DNA of 64,000 nucleotides from Neobacillus pocheonensis (GCA_023702235.1 JAMQCR010000003.1:706501-770500); one strand, 5' to 3'. Positions 17,721-27,015 are shown, counted from the first letter of the stretch. The notes: generated by a model not told the origin, from the letters alone. Numbers and translations: made by a program.

Positions 17721-17769
17721 GGGGTGTAGTGCAACATTCTATTAAAAGTAAAATGAAAGGAGACTAAAC

Positions 17770-18419
17770 ATGAATACTACGATACTTATCTTTATTTATG
17801 TGGCTGCTGCATTAGTCGTAAGCAGAATCCCTTTTCTAAGAGTCTACCTATCGCTTTGTTACACACTCCTTTACGAAGTGATTTGTGTTTTATGTTTAAA
17901 AGGCGGCCTTGGACAAAAAATCAAATTGCATAAAGATGGCTCAGGCAGATAACGAACCAGGTACATTCCCCCTTCAAAACAGCGCTTATCGCCTATGCCG
18001 GCTATACTGGGACTTCGTTAACGGCATTGGGTTATTTTATTTAGTATCACGGGGTTCCTATCAATTCATTATTTATTTGTTTATCGGACTACTGGTTCTA
18101 TCCCTACTGCTATGGATTCGTCATTTATTTGGCCTTTTTCTGGGCGCTATCCTTGGTTTCTTTACTAACTGTGCCGATTTATTTTAGCTATGGATTAGTG
18201 ATTATGCATATTAGTATTTTTCTAGCATCTATCATTCTGACGCAATCGATCTTGCATGCTTTTCACTTGTGTAGGCAAAGTTTTATGCGGCGGAAAAATC
18301 CAGCGAGGACAGCGGCTCTTGTTCAAGGAGCATTAATCCCAGCGGTTATTTGGGGGATAGTCTTGTTGGGACAGTCTCTCTATGCCGGTTATTTTATTTT
18401 TAAGAATTTTTTAAGTTAA
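17770..18419 (+). CDS. M50B-like membrane protein with altered metalloprotease motif (three frameshifts)
   Basis: A polytopic membrane protein of about 215 residues in reconstruction. After the first helix, LLYEVICVLCLKGG and then GQKIKLHKDGSG correspond to the HExxH helix and following strand of M50B-type peptidases. Here both zinc histidines are replaced (YEVIC), so activity is doubtful. Restoring single bases near 17944 (GGCC), 18031 and 18130 (GGCC) joins ITNQVHSPFKTALIAYAGYTG, LFYLVSRGSYQFIIYLF and FFWALSLVSLLTVPIYFSYG into one family-like chain. It lies between pspA and its likely two-component system. The family call rests on pattern, not alignment. Confidence 0.45.
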
Positions 18420-18439
18420 TTTAAAGATTGCTCTGGTAG

Positions 18440-18480
18440 ATTCGAGTTGTACGGGGTGTGCTCCTATATCTCGAATTTTT
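18440..18480 (+). terminator. hairpin with T run upstream of the response regulator
   Basis: ATTCGAG and CTCGAAT pair around a 23-base loop and are followed by TTTTT. It ends the preceding transcript or attenuates the regulator gene. Confidence 0.5.
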
Positions 18481-18497
18481 AAAGGAGTTTATAATAC

Positions 18498-19172
18498 ATG
18501 AATATCTTATTAGCTGAAGATGATTCACAGCTTGGTGAATTAATTGTTTATATGTTAAAAAAGAAGGGTGATTATAAGGTCGAATGGGTGATGGATGGTG
18601 ATGATGCTTCCTATTATGCTACTTCCTCCCATTATGATGTGTTAATCTTGGACTGGATGATGCCGGGTGGGACAGGCGTTGAGGTCTGTCGCCGCTTACG
18701 AAAGCAAGGCTATTCGGGTGCGATTCTAATGTTAACGGCAAAAGATACGGTTGAGGATCGGATTGAAGGGTTGGATGCCGGTGCGGATGATTATCTCGTC
18801 AAACCGTTTGAAATTGGCGAGCTTTTGGCGCGGTTGCGCGCGCTTTCCCGGCGCAACTATGCGCCAATTTTAGAAGAGGAAATCGAGATAAATGATTTGG
18901 TTCTCAATCGGATGAGCCACGTGGTTCGTTTGGGAAGCGATGAAATCCAATTAAGTCCCCGAGAATTTCAGCTTTTCGATTTATTGGTGCAAAATAAGGG
19001 ACAGGTACTGCCACGCGAGGTTATTTTGGAGCGAATCTGGGGATTTGATTCGGAGGTGGCTCTTAAAACCATTGATGCGACCGTCAAATTAATTCGAAAG
19101 AAGCTACTATCAATCGGAAAACAAGATTTGCTTCAAAGTATAAGAGGGGTAGGTTACAAGTTTGAACACTAA
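18498..19172 (+). CDS. OmpR-family response regulator
   Basis: A 224-residue two-component regulator. The receiver domain (1-120) has the acidic pocket AEDD, the phosphoacceptor D52 in LILDWMMPGGTG, the TAKD loop and the lysine in YLVKPFEIGEL. The C-terminal winged helix (about 128-222) has LSPREFQLFDLLVQNKGQVLPRE and TVKLIRKKL with GYKFEH at the end. AAAGGAG precedes the ATG. Its last 11 bases overlap the TTG of the partner kinase. The tandem TTTTCAC repeats in front of the PspA operon are a plausible target. Confidence 0.92.
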   Translation: MNILLAEDDSQLGELIVYMLKKKGDYKVEWVMDGDDASYYATSSHYDVLILDWMMPGGTGVEVCRRLRKQGYSGAILMLTAKDTVEDRIEGLDAGADDYLVKPFEIGELLARLRALSRRNYAPILEEEIEINDLVLNRMSHVVRLGSDEIQLSPREFQLFDLLVQNKGQVLPREVILERIWGFDSEVALKTIDATVKLIRKKLLSIGKQDLLQSIRGVGYKFEH

Positions 19173-20562
19173 TCTTCTTTCACTTATTCATGCGTTAACC
19201 AATCGCCGTGAGAAGGATGTTTTTAGGAGCACACACGGCCGGTTGACTCGGATGTATAGCGGGCTGCTAATGCTATTTCTTATCCTTTTTATTGTGATTG
19301 TCTATTCGGTTCTCTATGTTGTGATTCTAAAAAATCAGGAACATGAACTGGATTCATTAGTGAATCAGGAAGCTGGCTTCATTGGGAATTATTTGTTGAA
19401 AAATGAACCGAGTGACCTGCAGGGAATTCCAAATCAAAAGGTTGTGTTTGCTGGGGTCAATCAATATTTTTATTATGTCGTCAATTCTAATGGAGAAATG
19501 ATTATGGGCAATGAAGCGGATCGCCGCTTGCGGCCAGCTTTGCTGAGCCTTGTGAAGGGGAGGTTCCAAAAGGATAGTGAAATTCATAAGGATACAGTGC
19601 ATGTGGAAAGCATTCCTCAGATGAGGGGAAACAAAGGCGAATTTCATCCACATGACGATGCACATGATATCCGCCTCATGATTGCAAGCCATTCGATTTA
19701 CTATAAGGGTCAATTCATTGGACAGTTGTATATTGGAAAGGATATTTCATTTGCTTATCAGCTATTCCACTGGCTCCTCATGATTCTTGTGGCGTTAGGA
19801 GTTGTATTTTTCGGCGTTGCCTCGTTTATGAGTGTGGTCATGTCAAAAAGGGCGATGATTCCGATCAGTGGAGCATTTTCCAGACAACGTGAATTTGTCG
19901 CAGATGCCTCACACGAATTACGAACCCCTTTAAGCGTTTTGTTATCTTCAATTGATGCGATGGAAATGACGATTGAACCAACGGAGGAAGAGGCCTTTGT
20001 CGGAAAGATGCTTTCGAATATGAGGCAGGAAGTGAAGCGAATGACCAATTTGGTTAGCGATTTATTGACATTGGCTCGTTCCGATTCCAATACAATCGAA
20101 TCCAAAACGGAATCCTTCGACTTTCGCCCCCAAGCAGATAAAGCGCTGGAGTCCGTTCGTCCGCTGGCTGCTTCCAAGCAAATCTCGCTCAGTTTGCATG
20201 CACCGGCTACACTGGTGGCAAATGGAGACCCAGAAAGATTGTCTCAGCTATTATATATTTTATTAGACAATGCGATTAAATATACACCAAACGGAGGGCA
20301 GGTCCAGCTCTTCCTTTCTGCTGAGGGACAGCAGCTATCTATAAAAGTCCAGGACACGGGAATCGGAATCAAGCCGGAGGATTATAACCATATTTTTGAA
20401 CGTTTCTACAGAGCGGATAAATCCCGCTCGCGGCAAATGGGCGGACACGGACTGGGACTCTCCATCGCCAAATGGATCGTCGAAACCCATGGAGGGAACA
20501 TTCAATTGGAAAGCGAAGTAGGGAAAGGGAGTACGTTTGTTATACGGATTCCTCTACGGTGA
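19162..20562 (+). CDS. sensor histidine kinase, partner of the upstream regulator
   Basis: A 466-residue membrane kinase. Helix 1 is at about 33-57, an extracellular sensor domain at about 58-195 contains an acidic/His-rich stretch (EFHPHDDAHDIR), and helix 2 is at about 197-225. HisKA has H251 in FVADASHELRTPL. HATPase_c has N (DNAIKYTPNGG), G1 (DTGIGI), F (FERFYRADKSRS) and G2 (GGHGLGLSIAKWIVETHGG). A HAMP linker is short or missing. The TTG start overlaps the regulator stop. The ligand is unknown, and the extracellular His cluster could sense metal or pH. Confidence 0.9.
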   Translation: MNTNLLSLIHALTNRREKDVFRSTHGRLTRMYSGLLMLFLILFIVIVYSVLYVVILKNQEHELDSLVNQEAGFIGNYLLKNEPSDLQGIPNQKVVFAGVNQYFYYVVNSNGEMIMGNEADRRLRPALLSLVKGRFQKDSEIHKDTVHVESIPQMRGNKGEFHPHDDAHDIRLMIASHSIYYKGQFIGQLYIGKDISFAYQLFHWLLMILVALGVVFFGVASFMSVVMSKRAMIPISGAFSRQREFVADASHELRTPLSVLLSSIDAMEMTIEPTEEEAFVGKMLSNMRQEVKRMTNLVSDLLTLARSDSNTIESKTESFDFRPQADKALESVRPLAASKQISLSLHAPATLVANGDPERLSQLLYILLDNAIKYTPNGGQVQLFLSAEGQQLSIKVQDTGIGIKPEDYNHIFERFYRADKSRSRQMGGHGLGLSIAKWIVETHGGNIQLESEVGKGSTFVIRIPLR

Positions 20563-20570
20563 AACCTTTT

Positions 20571-20626
20571 TGGTGACAGGCACCGTTTGTGGACAAATTC
20601 GATAGTTTGTCCACATGGAGAGGACA
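20571..20626 (+). repeat. REP-like element, copy 8
   Basis: Full-length copy 8 bases after the kinase stop codon. Confidence 0.88.
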
Positions 20627-20664
20627 GTTGGTTTCTCACTTCATTCTATATGTATATAAAAAGC

Positions 20665-20702
20665 GAAAAGGGGGATACTGGTACTAGTATTCCCCTTTTT
20701 AT
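20665..20702 (+). terminator. terminator of the two-component operon
   Basis: AAAGGGGGATACT pairs with AGTATTCCCCTTT and is followed by a T run. Confidence 0.85.
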
Positions 20703-20876
20703 GAACTCTTCGATATTGAAGGGTTATTTTTTTTGCATTTGGGTCTTAAAGGAAATTTGTAGGTGTTCTCTAGAAATTTGGCAGCTCAACGGTCAGATTT
20801 AATTACTAATCAATCATTATAACCCATCATATATGCTATGATATAAGCAAATATGCAAATTAAAGAGGACAATGTC

Positions 20877-22118
20877 ATGAATAAATCAGGCCAGATTATG
20901 CTGGTGCTCATTTCGATCGTATTTACCATCTACCAAGAAATTGTGGATCATACGCCTTTTTTTACGATATACTTTTTTGTATTTACCTTTATTGCCTGGC
21001 TGGTGGGATGGCAATATGATAAGGCGCGTTACTATGAAAAAAAAGCACGTGACAGCGAAGACAGCTATAAGCAATTGCTGGATTCATTGCCTGAGCCGGT
21101 TTATATCTGCAGCGATCATAAATTTCTATATGTAAATCATGCTGCTGTTAGTATGATTAGGGCAACCAATAAGGAAGAACTCATCGGTAAATCCATTATT
21201 GATTTTATTGTGCTAGAGTATGAAAAACGTTTGCTGGAGCGATTTAAGCAGATAAAGAAAGCGAAACAACCTGTAAACACGACCGAATACAAAGCAAAAC
21301 GATTAGATGGAACGACGTTTTTCTTTGAAGTCTCTTCCTTATCGATTGTTTTTGGGGGAAAAGAGGCTGTGCTTTCCATTGGAAAGGATATCTCTGAAAG
21401 AAAAGAACAAACGGAACGGATGCTTCAAAAGTCTGAAAAACTGGCTCTGTTGGGCCAAATGGCAGCGGGAATAGCCCATGAAATCCGTAATCCCCTCACA
21501 TCGATAAAAGGATTTATTCAGCTATTCAAGTCCAGCCTTCCGAAGGAAGAACACGTTGATATTGTGTTATCAGAGCTTGAACGAATCAATGCCATTGTAG
21601 GAGAATTCCTGGTTCTTTCCAAACCGACCGTTGCTGTTTTTGTCGAAAAAGATGTTAAGGCATTAATTAAAGATGTCGTAACGTTAATTAATACCCAGTC
21701 TATTTTGAATAATGTTCAAATTTTCGTGGAATTTGACAGCGATTTGCCAATGGTCAGCTGTGAGGAAAATCAGTTAAAGCAAGTTTTCCTAAACCTTCTG
21801 AAGAATGCGGTTGAGGCCATGCCGGGAGGCGGAATGATCGAAGTGAAGGTAAAGAAAAAAGAAGAAGGAAAAATCGCTATCCGAATTATCGATCAGGGTA
21901 TCGGAATTCCGAAAGAACGAATCCCTACACTAGGAGAGCCGTTTTATACCACAAAGGAAAAGGGAACCGGTCTCGGCTTCATGACCTGCTTCAAAATTAT
22001 CGAAAGTCATTATGGAGAATTAAAGATTCACAGTATAGAAAATGTGGGAACCACTATAGAAATTATTTTGCCAACGATTACGCAGCCGTTATTGAAGAGA
22101 GAATTAATCCATTCATAA
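20877..22118 (+). CDS. PAS-domain sporulation-type sensor histidine kinase (KinE/KinD-like)
   Basis: A 413-residue kinase. Two N-terminal helices (about 4-45) anchor it, a PAS domain follows (about 62-180, with LLDSLPEPVYICSDHKFLYVNHAA and ISERKEQTE at the end), then HisKA with H201 in GQMAAGIAHEIRNPLTSIKGFIQLF and a HATPase_c domain with NLLKNAVEAMPGGG, DQGIGIP and GTGLGFMTCFKIIESHYG. That HisKA sequence is the Bacillus phosphorelay type, which feeds phosphate to Spo0F. No regulator gene is adjacent, as expected for such orphan kinases. The ATG at 20877 follows AAAGAGG. Confidence 0.88.
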   Translation: MNKSGQIMLVLISIVFTIYQEIVDHTPFFTIYFFVFTFIAWLVGWQYDKARYYEKKARDSEDSYKQLLDSLPEPVYICSDHKFLYVNHAAVSMIRATNKEELIGKSIIDFIVLEYEKRLLERFKQIKKAKQPVNTTEYKAKRLDGTTFFFEVSSLSIVFGGKEAVLSIGKDISERKEQTERMLQKSEKLALLGQMAAGIAHEIRNPLTSIKGFIQLFKSSLPKEEHVDIVLSELERINAIVGEFLVLSKPTVAVFVEKDVKALIKDVVTLINTQSILNNVQIFVEFDSDLPMVSCEENQLKQVFLNLLKNAVEAMPGGGMIEVKVKKKEEGKIAIRIIDQGIGIPKERIPTLGEPFYTTKEKGTGLGFMTCFKIIESHYGELKIHSIENVGTTIEIILPTITQPLLKRELIHS

Positions 22119-22187
22119 TGTAATTTTAAAAAGAAGAAGATCGTTGGTTGAGTCTATTTAACGAAGTTTAAACGATACATAATGAAT

Positions 22188-22229
22188 AGAGGATAATGTT
22201 CAATTTACGAGCATATATCCTCTTTTTTA
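22188..22229 (+). terminator. terminator of the PAS kinase gene
   Basis: AGAGGATA and TATCCTCT pair and are followed by TTTTTT. Confidence 0.75.
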
Positions 22230-22380
22230 ATCCATAAAAGAATTCGACCTCCCCACTAACATTTTGATCTGTAATTTTTTAAAAATTCACGCATATTGGA
22301 TATTTTTGATATTGCTGTATAAAGACAATGACAACGGAACATTATACATAGTAAATAATTACAGCTAAATGGAGGCTGAA

Positions 22381-23108
22381 ATGAGTAGTAAACATCTTCT
22401 CGTTGCTGCTGTTGCATGGATATGTTTCGTTTTATTGTCGCTTCCTCAAAGTATTTATGGCGCTTCTTCACGGCAGGGTCATCACAAGGTAACCATTCAA
22501 AATGTAATTGTCGTGGAAGAAGATAAGATTAAGCTAGTGGGGGAGGGGGATTTTAAGGGAAAAACGATTCGGCTTGTTTCGCAAACGGGTGAAACGCTTT
22601 TGGCTGCTTATAATCCCGCTGAAAAAATGTTTATTACACCAACAGGAAAAAGAGCGGTTCCTGGGGTTGGGTATGATGTAAAGGCGGATTGGGCTCAAAT
22701 TCCGAAAAAACAGGCACATTTTGTGATTCCAAACCTTTTATTTGCCAAACAAGTAACTTCGAATAGAATCGAACTCCTTTACGACTTGCTGTTAACTTGA
22801 AAACAGCGACCAAAGCGAATTCGTATTGGGTTCGCAAAAATGCAGACCGGCCTGCTGATATTGCTTCCCTTGGTAGAAATGATCCAGTTACATTAGCAAG
22901 TGCTTTGACATCCGATCAGGTGGTTATCGCCCCAATCGATAACACGGGTAGTCGATTTTTAATGACCTTTACCGTTAGCGCAATACCAGGTGTTCAATAT
23001 ACCGTCATCCCTTGCTTTATTACAACACCAGATAAAAGTGAATATGAAGGCAGCAACTTTTCACCATCCAGCCAGACTACCTTCACTGCGCAGGCTATGA
23101 AACAGTGA
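22381..23108 (+). CDS. secreted protein of unknown function (one frameshift)
   Basis: An exported protein of about 242 residues. A signal peptide is visible at the start (basic MSSKH, then LLVAAVAWICFVLLSLPQSIYGA with likely cleavage near SIYGA-SS). The mature part is beta-rich and contains no motif I recognise. One missing G near 22783 (ending LLYDLLLT) is restored to LLYDLAVNLKTATKANSYWVRKN, which joins it to the segment ending AQAMKQ at 23108. The ATG at 22381 follows GGAGG closely. The gene stands alone, followed by a strong terminator. Confidence 0.65.
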
Positions 23109-23161
23109 GGAATGTCCCCTAGCAGTGCCTGAAGTTAAAATAAGGCACCAATGAAATTCAA

Positions 23162-23190
23162 AGAGCTTGGAGAATGTCCAAGCTCTTTTT
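23162..23190 (+). terminator. terminator of the secreted-protein gene
   Basis: A perfect 10-bp stem, AGAGCTTGGA with TCCAAGCTCT, plus T5. Near-identical hairpins occur at about 25316 and 26576. Confidence 0.88.
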
Positions 23191-23222
23191 GTAGTCTGCA
23201 GCTTAGCCCATAGCTTCGCTCC

Positions 23223-23894
23223 CTACATTTTTTCCTTTAAATCTAATTTTTTAACAATGGTATCAACTAATGTATTCAATGGATTAATGATCCTCTTAGC
23301 TGTTTCCTGTTCTACAATTCGAGCTGCGTCAACCATTGATAACTGAGCAACAGAAATGACTCTTTTTTCATCTGTACTGATTTTCTTTAAAAATTTAGAG
23401 ATTTCCTGATTGTACTCCTCATTTCGTCCTTGCATGATTAAATCAAAGGTATTCTCTATTACTACAATCTCTAATTCTAGAGATTTATGCTGCTGATTCG
23501 CATAGTGATGAAGACGTGCCATTGTTCCTTCAACCGTTGTAGGGTTTGTAAAAACAATTGTCTGGGGCTGCGGTATCTGGCAGAGGTATTCAAAGTATGG
23601 TTCATCAATTTTAAGAATAGGCACTGATAAGGAGAGTTTGTCTTCTTGTAAAATCGCTATATAGTTTGTGCAGGTAATCATAATCGCATCAACCTGACAA
23701 TGGGCCATCCATTCCAGTTGCTCTTTCACCTTATTTTGTATGTCCGCTTCCTGGAATTTGTCATCATATGTAACGCGATACATCAATCCTGGGTCAACGA
23801 AATGGATTAATTCTATCTCGAATAGGGAAAGTGCATCTTCAATATATCCTATATTCGAATAATGGGCGTGTAGACATCCTAATCTTTTTGGCAA
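23223..23894 (-). CDS. Asp/Glu racemase superfamily protein
   Basis: A 223-residue protein with the Asp/Glu/hydantoin racemase fold. The N-terminal catalytic cysteine is present (C75 in IMITCTNY). The position of the second cysteine, in the C-terminal half, reads ISVAQLSMVDAA without a cysteine, so two-base racemisation is unlikely. It may be an isomerase or lyase relative. It starts with TTG at 23894 after AAGGGTGGG. A REP-like element lies 43 bases upstream. The substrate cannot be predicted. Confidence 0.7.
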   Translation of the reverse strand: MPKRLGCLHAHYSNIGYIEDALSLFEIELIHFVDPGLMYRVTYDDKFQEADIQNKVKEQLEWMAHCQVDAIMITCTNYIAILQEDKLSLSVPILKIDEPYFEYLCQIPQPQTIVFTNPTTVEGTMARLHHYANQQHKSLELEIVVIENTFDLIMQGRNEEYNQEISKFLKKISTDEKRVISVAQLSMVDAARIVEQETAKRIINPLNTLVDTIVKKLDLKEKM

Positions 23895-23936
23895 TTACGT
23901 TCCCACCCTTCAGCTATTTTAGATTATTCTATCATA

Positions 23937-23992
23937 CGGTGACAGGCACCGTTCGTGGACAAAATGGAACTTTTGTCCGTGAGGGGAGGACA
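23937..23992 (+). repeat. REP-like element, copy 9
   Basis: Full-length copy upstream of the leftward racemase-like gene. Confidence 0.88.
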
Positions 23993-24192
23993 GGATATTT
24001 AGGAAGTAAAATCAGGAAAAGGACCAATTATTTAGAGTGGATAGTGTTTAAAATGGTATATAATGTATATATAAATGATTACTAGGGAGATTGTTTATGA
24101 GATTAAAAGTCTTTATAGTGAATCGGAAAAATAGGATATCTTCTTGATAGTTTGAAAAAGTGTTCAAATTTTATCGGTGGAGGAAAACTAAT

Positions 24193-25282
24193 TTGGAGAA
24201 TTCAAAGAAGTCATGGCTTAGTCTTGGAGCTATCGGAATTTTTTTATTAGGTAAACTAAAATGGTTGTTAGTTATCCTTAAATTAGCGAAATTAGGGTCA
24301 TTCCTTTCAATCTTCATTTCATTAGGGGCTATGCTTTCGTGTATGGATGGAAATTCGCCGTAGCGCTAGTTTATCTTCTTTACGTCCATGAAATGGGGCA
24401 TTTGCTGGCAGCTAAGAAGAAAGGAATAAAGACATCAAACGCGATTTTTATCCCATTCGTAGGGGCTTTAATCTCTTTAAAAGAAGAACCAAAAAATGCA
24501 AACGATGAAGCATATCTTGCGTTTGCCGGTCCGTTGCTTGGGACATTGGCATTTTTGCCAGCTATCCCGTTATTCTTCCTGACAGAAAGCCCTTTTTGGC
24601 TATTGGTCATTAATCTAGGATCCATGATAAACTTATTTAATTTAATGCCGGTTCATCCGCTAGATGGCGGACGAATCGTAGGTGTTATTTCCACGAAGTT
24701 GTGGATAGTAGGAATTATTGGGATGACCGTTTATATGTTTTTCCATCCAAATGTGATATTAATCTTATTCCTGTTATTAGGAATAAGTAAATGGTGGGGC
24801 GAATGTCGAAATGAGATCACAAGAAGTAAAAGAGCTAGTGTTATCGAAATCAATCGGTTTGGTTTACAACAGCTAGAGCATTATCTGTCAGTACCGGAAG
24901 ATGAAAAAATACACTTAACGAATATATGGAGATTTGAATTGGATGGATTAACAGCAAAGCTTAACCATTCAAAAAGTGGTACATTCCGTTTAAAGATGAT
25001 GGTAAATTAATAGAAAAACATTTAATCGAATTAAAGTCGAAGGTTTATACCATGTTATTAGACGGGGTAATGTTACAAAATGACGAAGCATATGAACAAA
25101 CATTAAGTTCATTTAGAAGTGAAATCAAAGAACATAACCAGAAAATGAAGATCGAAAAGGTTTATTATGTTTCCAGCAATAAAACGAAACTAAAGTGGTT
25201 CTGTTTATATATCGGATTAGCTATTTTCTTAATGGTCGCTATGATGTATTTTGGAGACCTACTCGGTCAAAAAACAGTCTAA
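24193..25282 (+). CDS. M50 site-2 protease family protein (two frameshifts)
   Basis: An intramembrane zinc metalloprotease of about 364 residues. The zinc motif HEMGH lies in LLYVHEMGHLLAAKKKGI and the second motif is NLFNLMPVHPLDGGR, in the spacing of site-2 proteases. About six helices surround them, and a final helix (LYIGLAIFLMVAMMYFG) closes the chain. Frame breaks near 24338 and 24985 each need one base. The likely start is TTG at 24193 with GGTGGAGG 9 bases upstream. Clients could be an anti-sigma factor or a membrane peptide. None is encoded nearby. Confidence 0.82.
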
Positions 25283-25315
25283 TCGGTATTCTATTTCACA
25301 ACTGATAGTATGTAA

Positions 25316-25346
25316 AAAGAGCTTGGATTCTTCCAAGCTCTTTTTC
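25316..25346 (+). terminator. terminator of the site-2 protease gene
   Basis: AGAGCTTGGA pairs with TCCAAGCTCT and is followed by a T run. This is the second copy of the recurring terminator. Confidence 0.85.
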
Positions 25347-25415
25347 ATTTATAAAGTTTTCTCTTCATAAGGACTAAAATTCAGTGTGCGGTTCGGAAAG
25401 TGGCTAAAAAATGCC

Positions 25416-25808
25416 TCAGACTATTCTTTTTGCTCCAACAAATACACTCTTCCAATAAAGCCTTAGATCTGATATCGTTACCTTTTTGCCATCATGATAG
25501 GTATGAATCATTTTGTTATTCCCTATATAGAGACCAACATGTCCAATTTTATTGATCCCGATGCTGTTTCTTCTCTTACTTGTTGTGAAAAATAGTAAAT
25601 CACCTTTTTGTATTTTATGAAAAGGAATTGCTTTTCCTATGAGAAACTGCTGACGTGAATTCCGCGGCAGTCTAACTCCGTTTACATAAAAGATATATTG
25701 GATAAAAGAACTGCAATCAAAACTTTTTGACTGGTGTGGTTGAGAATTGTAAACATACGGAGTGCCTAAGTAATGAAAAGCAGTCGATAGTAGCTGTTTA
25801 ATTACCAT
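25416..25808 (-). CDS. NlpC/P60 family cysteine peptidase, single domain
   Basis: A 130-residue stand-alone NlpC/P60 domain, the fold that cuts gamma-D-glutamyl-diaminopimelate bonds in peptidoglycan stem peptides. The catalytic triad is visible: C32 in SFDCSSFIQYIF, H90 in KIGHVGLYIGN and H102 in MIHTYHDG. There is no signal peptide or wall-binding repeat, unusual for an enzyme that acts outside the cell. The ATG at 25808 follows AGAGGGGG. A variant REP-like element lies 52 bases upstream. Confidence 0.88.
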   Translation of the reverse strand: MVIKQLLSTAFHYLGTPYVYNSQPHQSKSFDCSSFIQYIFYVNGVRLPRNSRQQFLIGKAIPFHKIQKGDLLFFTTSKRRNSIGINKIGHVGLYIGNNKMIHTYHDGKKVTISDLRLYWKSVFVGAKRIV

Positions 25809-25859
25809 TCCACCCCCTCTCTAAGAGAACATTATATAAATATAATATATGGAAAATAT

Positions 25860-25915
25860 CGGTGCCTGACACCGTTCGTGGACAAACCCCTCTATATGTC
25901 CGTATAGAGAGGACA
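25860..25915 (+). repeat. REP-like element, copy 10 (first hairpin reversed)
   Basis: The second hairpin and terminal GGACA are in the usual orientation, but the first hairpin reads CGGTG-CCTGA-CACCG. The loop is the reverse complement of the usual ACAGG apart from one base. Confidence 0.85.
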
Positions 25916-26026
25916 ATTGATTTAACAACAAAGAAAATTGTCGATATTTTTGGGAAAATATAATTTTTATGAATTCGCTTCCACCTGCTAAAATCAGTCT
26001 ATTGTTGTAGACAGGGAGCGAATATT

Positions 26027-26203
26027 GTGAAAAATGAAGATTTAGTTGAAAAAATTGAAAGGGTAAGGCAAAAAATGATTGCAGCTGGGATGACGGAAGG
26101 TTTAACCTCACAAGAAACTATTAAACTAAGTGAAACTCTTGATGAATTACTAAACCTTAGTTTTGTGGTGCTAAGTAATGCCAAAGATATCACTCTCAAT
26201 TGA
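26027..26203 (+). CDS. Spo0E-like sporulation regulatory peptide
   Basis: A 58-residue acidic helical protein that starts with GTG at 26027 after AGGGAG. The sequence (DLVEKIERVRQKMIAAGM, then TIKLSETLDELLNLSF) matches the two-helix Spo0E family with its signature S-x-x-LD-x-L (usually SQELD). Family members dephosphorylate Spo0A-P and delay sporulation. The Gln of SQELD is Glu-Thr here, so catalytic competence is uncertain. It lies between an NlpC/P60 gene facing away and a ribbon-helix-helix gene. Confidence 0.7.
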   Translation: MKNEDLVEKIERVRQKMIAAGMTEGLTSQETIKLSETLDELLNLSFVVLSNAKDITLN

Positions 26204-26309
26204 GAAGGATTTTTTATTTTTTTGTCTGTTGAATATTGAAAATATTTTAACTTTTTAGTAAAATCTACTACTATGTTAGGGCTATAAATGCAAAGGGGAG
26301 AAATTAAAA

Positions 26310-26573
26310 ATGCAGGAGTCACCCTCGGAGGAAAAGAGATGTAAAGAAATAAAGGTAAAAACCGTTCGTTTATGTATCGACGTACCAGAAAATATTAAAG
26401 ATGATTTTCGGGAGGCAGTCGAAAGGAACGGAAAGACCATGAAGGATGTTTTAAAGTTATATATGCAAAAGTACATATGGAAACAAGGAGAATTACAGAG
26501 AAATAGGCAAATACGACGCCAAGATATTGGAGATGGCCACTACTCTTTGCAAAAGTCCTATGTCCGCAAATAA
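26310..26573 (+). CDS. small ribbon-helix-helix-like DNA-binding protein
   Basis: An 87-residue protein. The segment TVRLCIDVPENIKDDFREAVERNGKTMKDVLKLYMQKYI has the order of an RHH (MetJ/Arc) domain: a short beta strand, then two amphipathic helices. The tail after residue 60 is basic and probably disordered. The ATG at 26310 follows AAGGGGAG. No toxin partner is adjacent, so the target genes are unknown. Confidence 0.6.
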   Translation: MQESPSEEKRCKEIKVKTVRLCIDVPENIKDDFREAVERNGKTMKDVLKLYMQKYIWKQGELQRNRQIRRQDIGDGHYSLQKSYVRK

Positions 26574-26574
26574 A

Positions 26575-26608
26575 AGGAGCTTGGAGAAATTTCTCCAAGC
26601 TCCTTTTT
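26575..26608 (+). terminator. terminator after the RHH gene
   Basis: AGGAGCTTGGAGAAA and TTTCTCCAAGCTCCT form a 15-bp stem followed by TTTT. This is the third member of the recurring terminator type. Confidence 0.85.
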
Positions 26609-26757
26609 GATGTGAATTGTATCATAGTCCTTAAAATCCTTTTTAATTAAAACTATAACATTTTGAAAAAGATGGGTTAAAATTTCGCATTCGTGTACCT
26701 TGAATTTGGATAAGTCTCATTTCTAATAAGGATTATTTTCGATTATTAGAACAATCT

Positions 26758-27015
26758 ATGAGGGATAAAGTATTTTCCAATGGAGGAAAATACATAGAAA
26801 AATTAAAGCAATATATTAATTTTATTCTTCTTGTTTTGCTTATCACGATGGATAACGATTTGTATGGACGTTATCGCGGTGAAGTGCAAATCACATTAAA
26901 TGATCTTCCTGCAGATGAGCGGGTAAACGTGATTGGGAAGGTCATCCCGGAGGATATACTATTGCTTTCGTTCATCAAGCCCGGGCAAGGAATTAAACTG
27001 ATTGGTAGAAAATAA
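26758..27015 (+). CDS. hypothetical protein with FeoA-like C-terminal segment
   Basis: An open frame of 85 codons followed by a strong terminator. The last 30 residues (ERVNVIGKVIPEDILLLSFIKPGQGIKLIGRK) look like a small SH3-type beta barrel of the FeoA kind. The N-terminus contains a hydrophobic stretch. No good ribosome site precedes the ATG at 26758, and a second ATG at 26848 also lacks one. The start is therefore uncertain, and a frame error upstream is possible. Confidence 0.4.
   Translation: MRDKVFSNGGKYIEKLKQYINFILLVLLITMDNDLYGRYRGEVQITLNDLPADERVNVIGKVIPEDILLLSFIKPGQGIKLIGRK

Noticed and set aside
26310..26573. Toxin-antitoxin pair with the RHH protein as antitoxin
   Set aside because: No small toxin-like ORF adjoins it. 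A terminator follows directly and the upstream gene is Spo0E-like.
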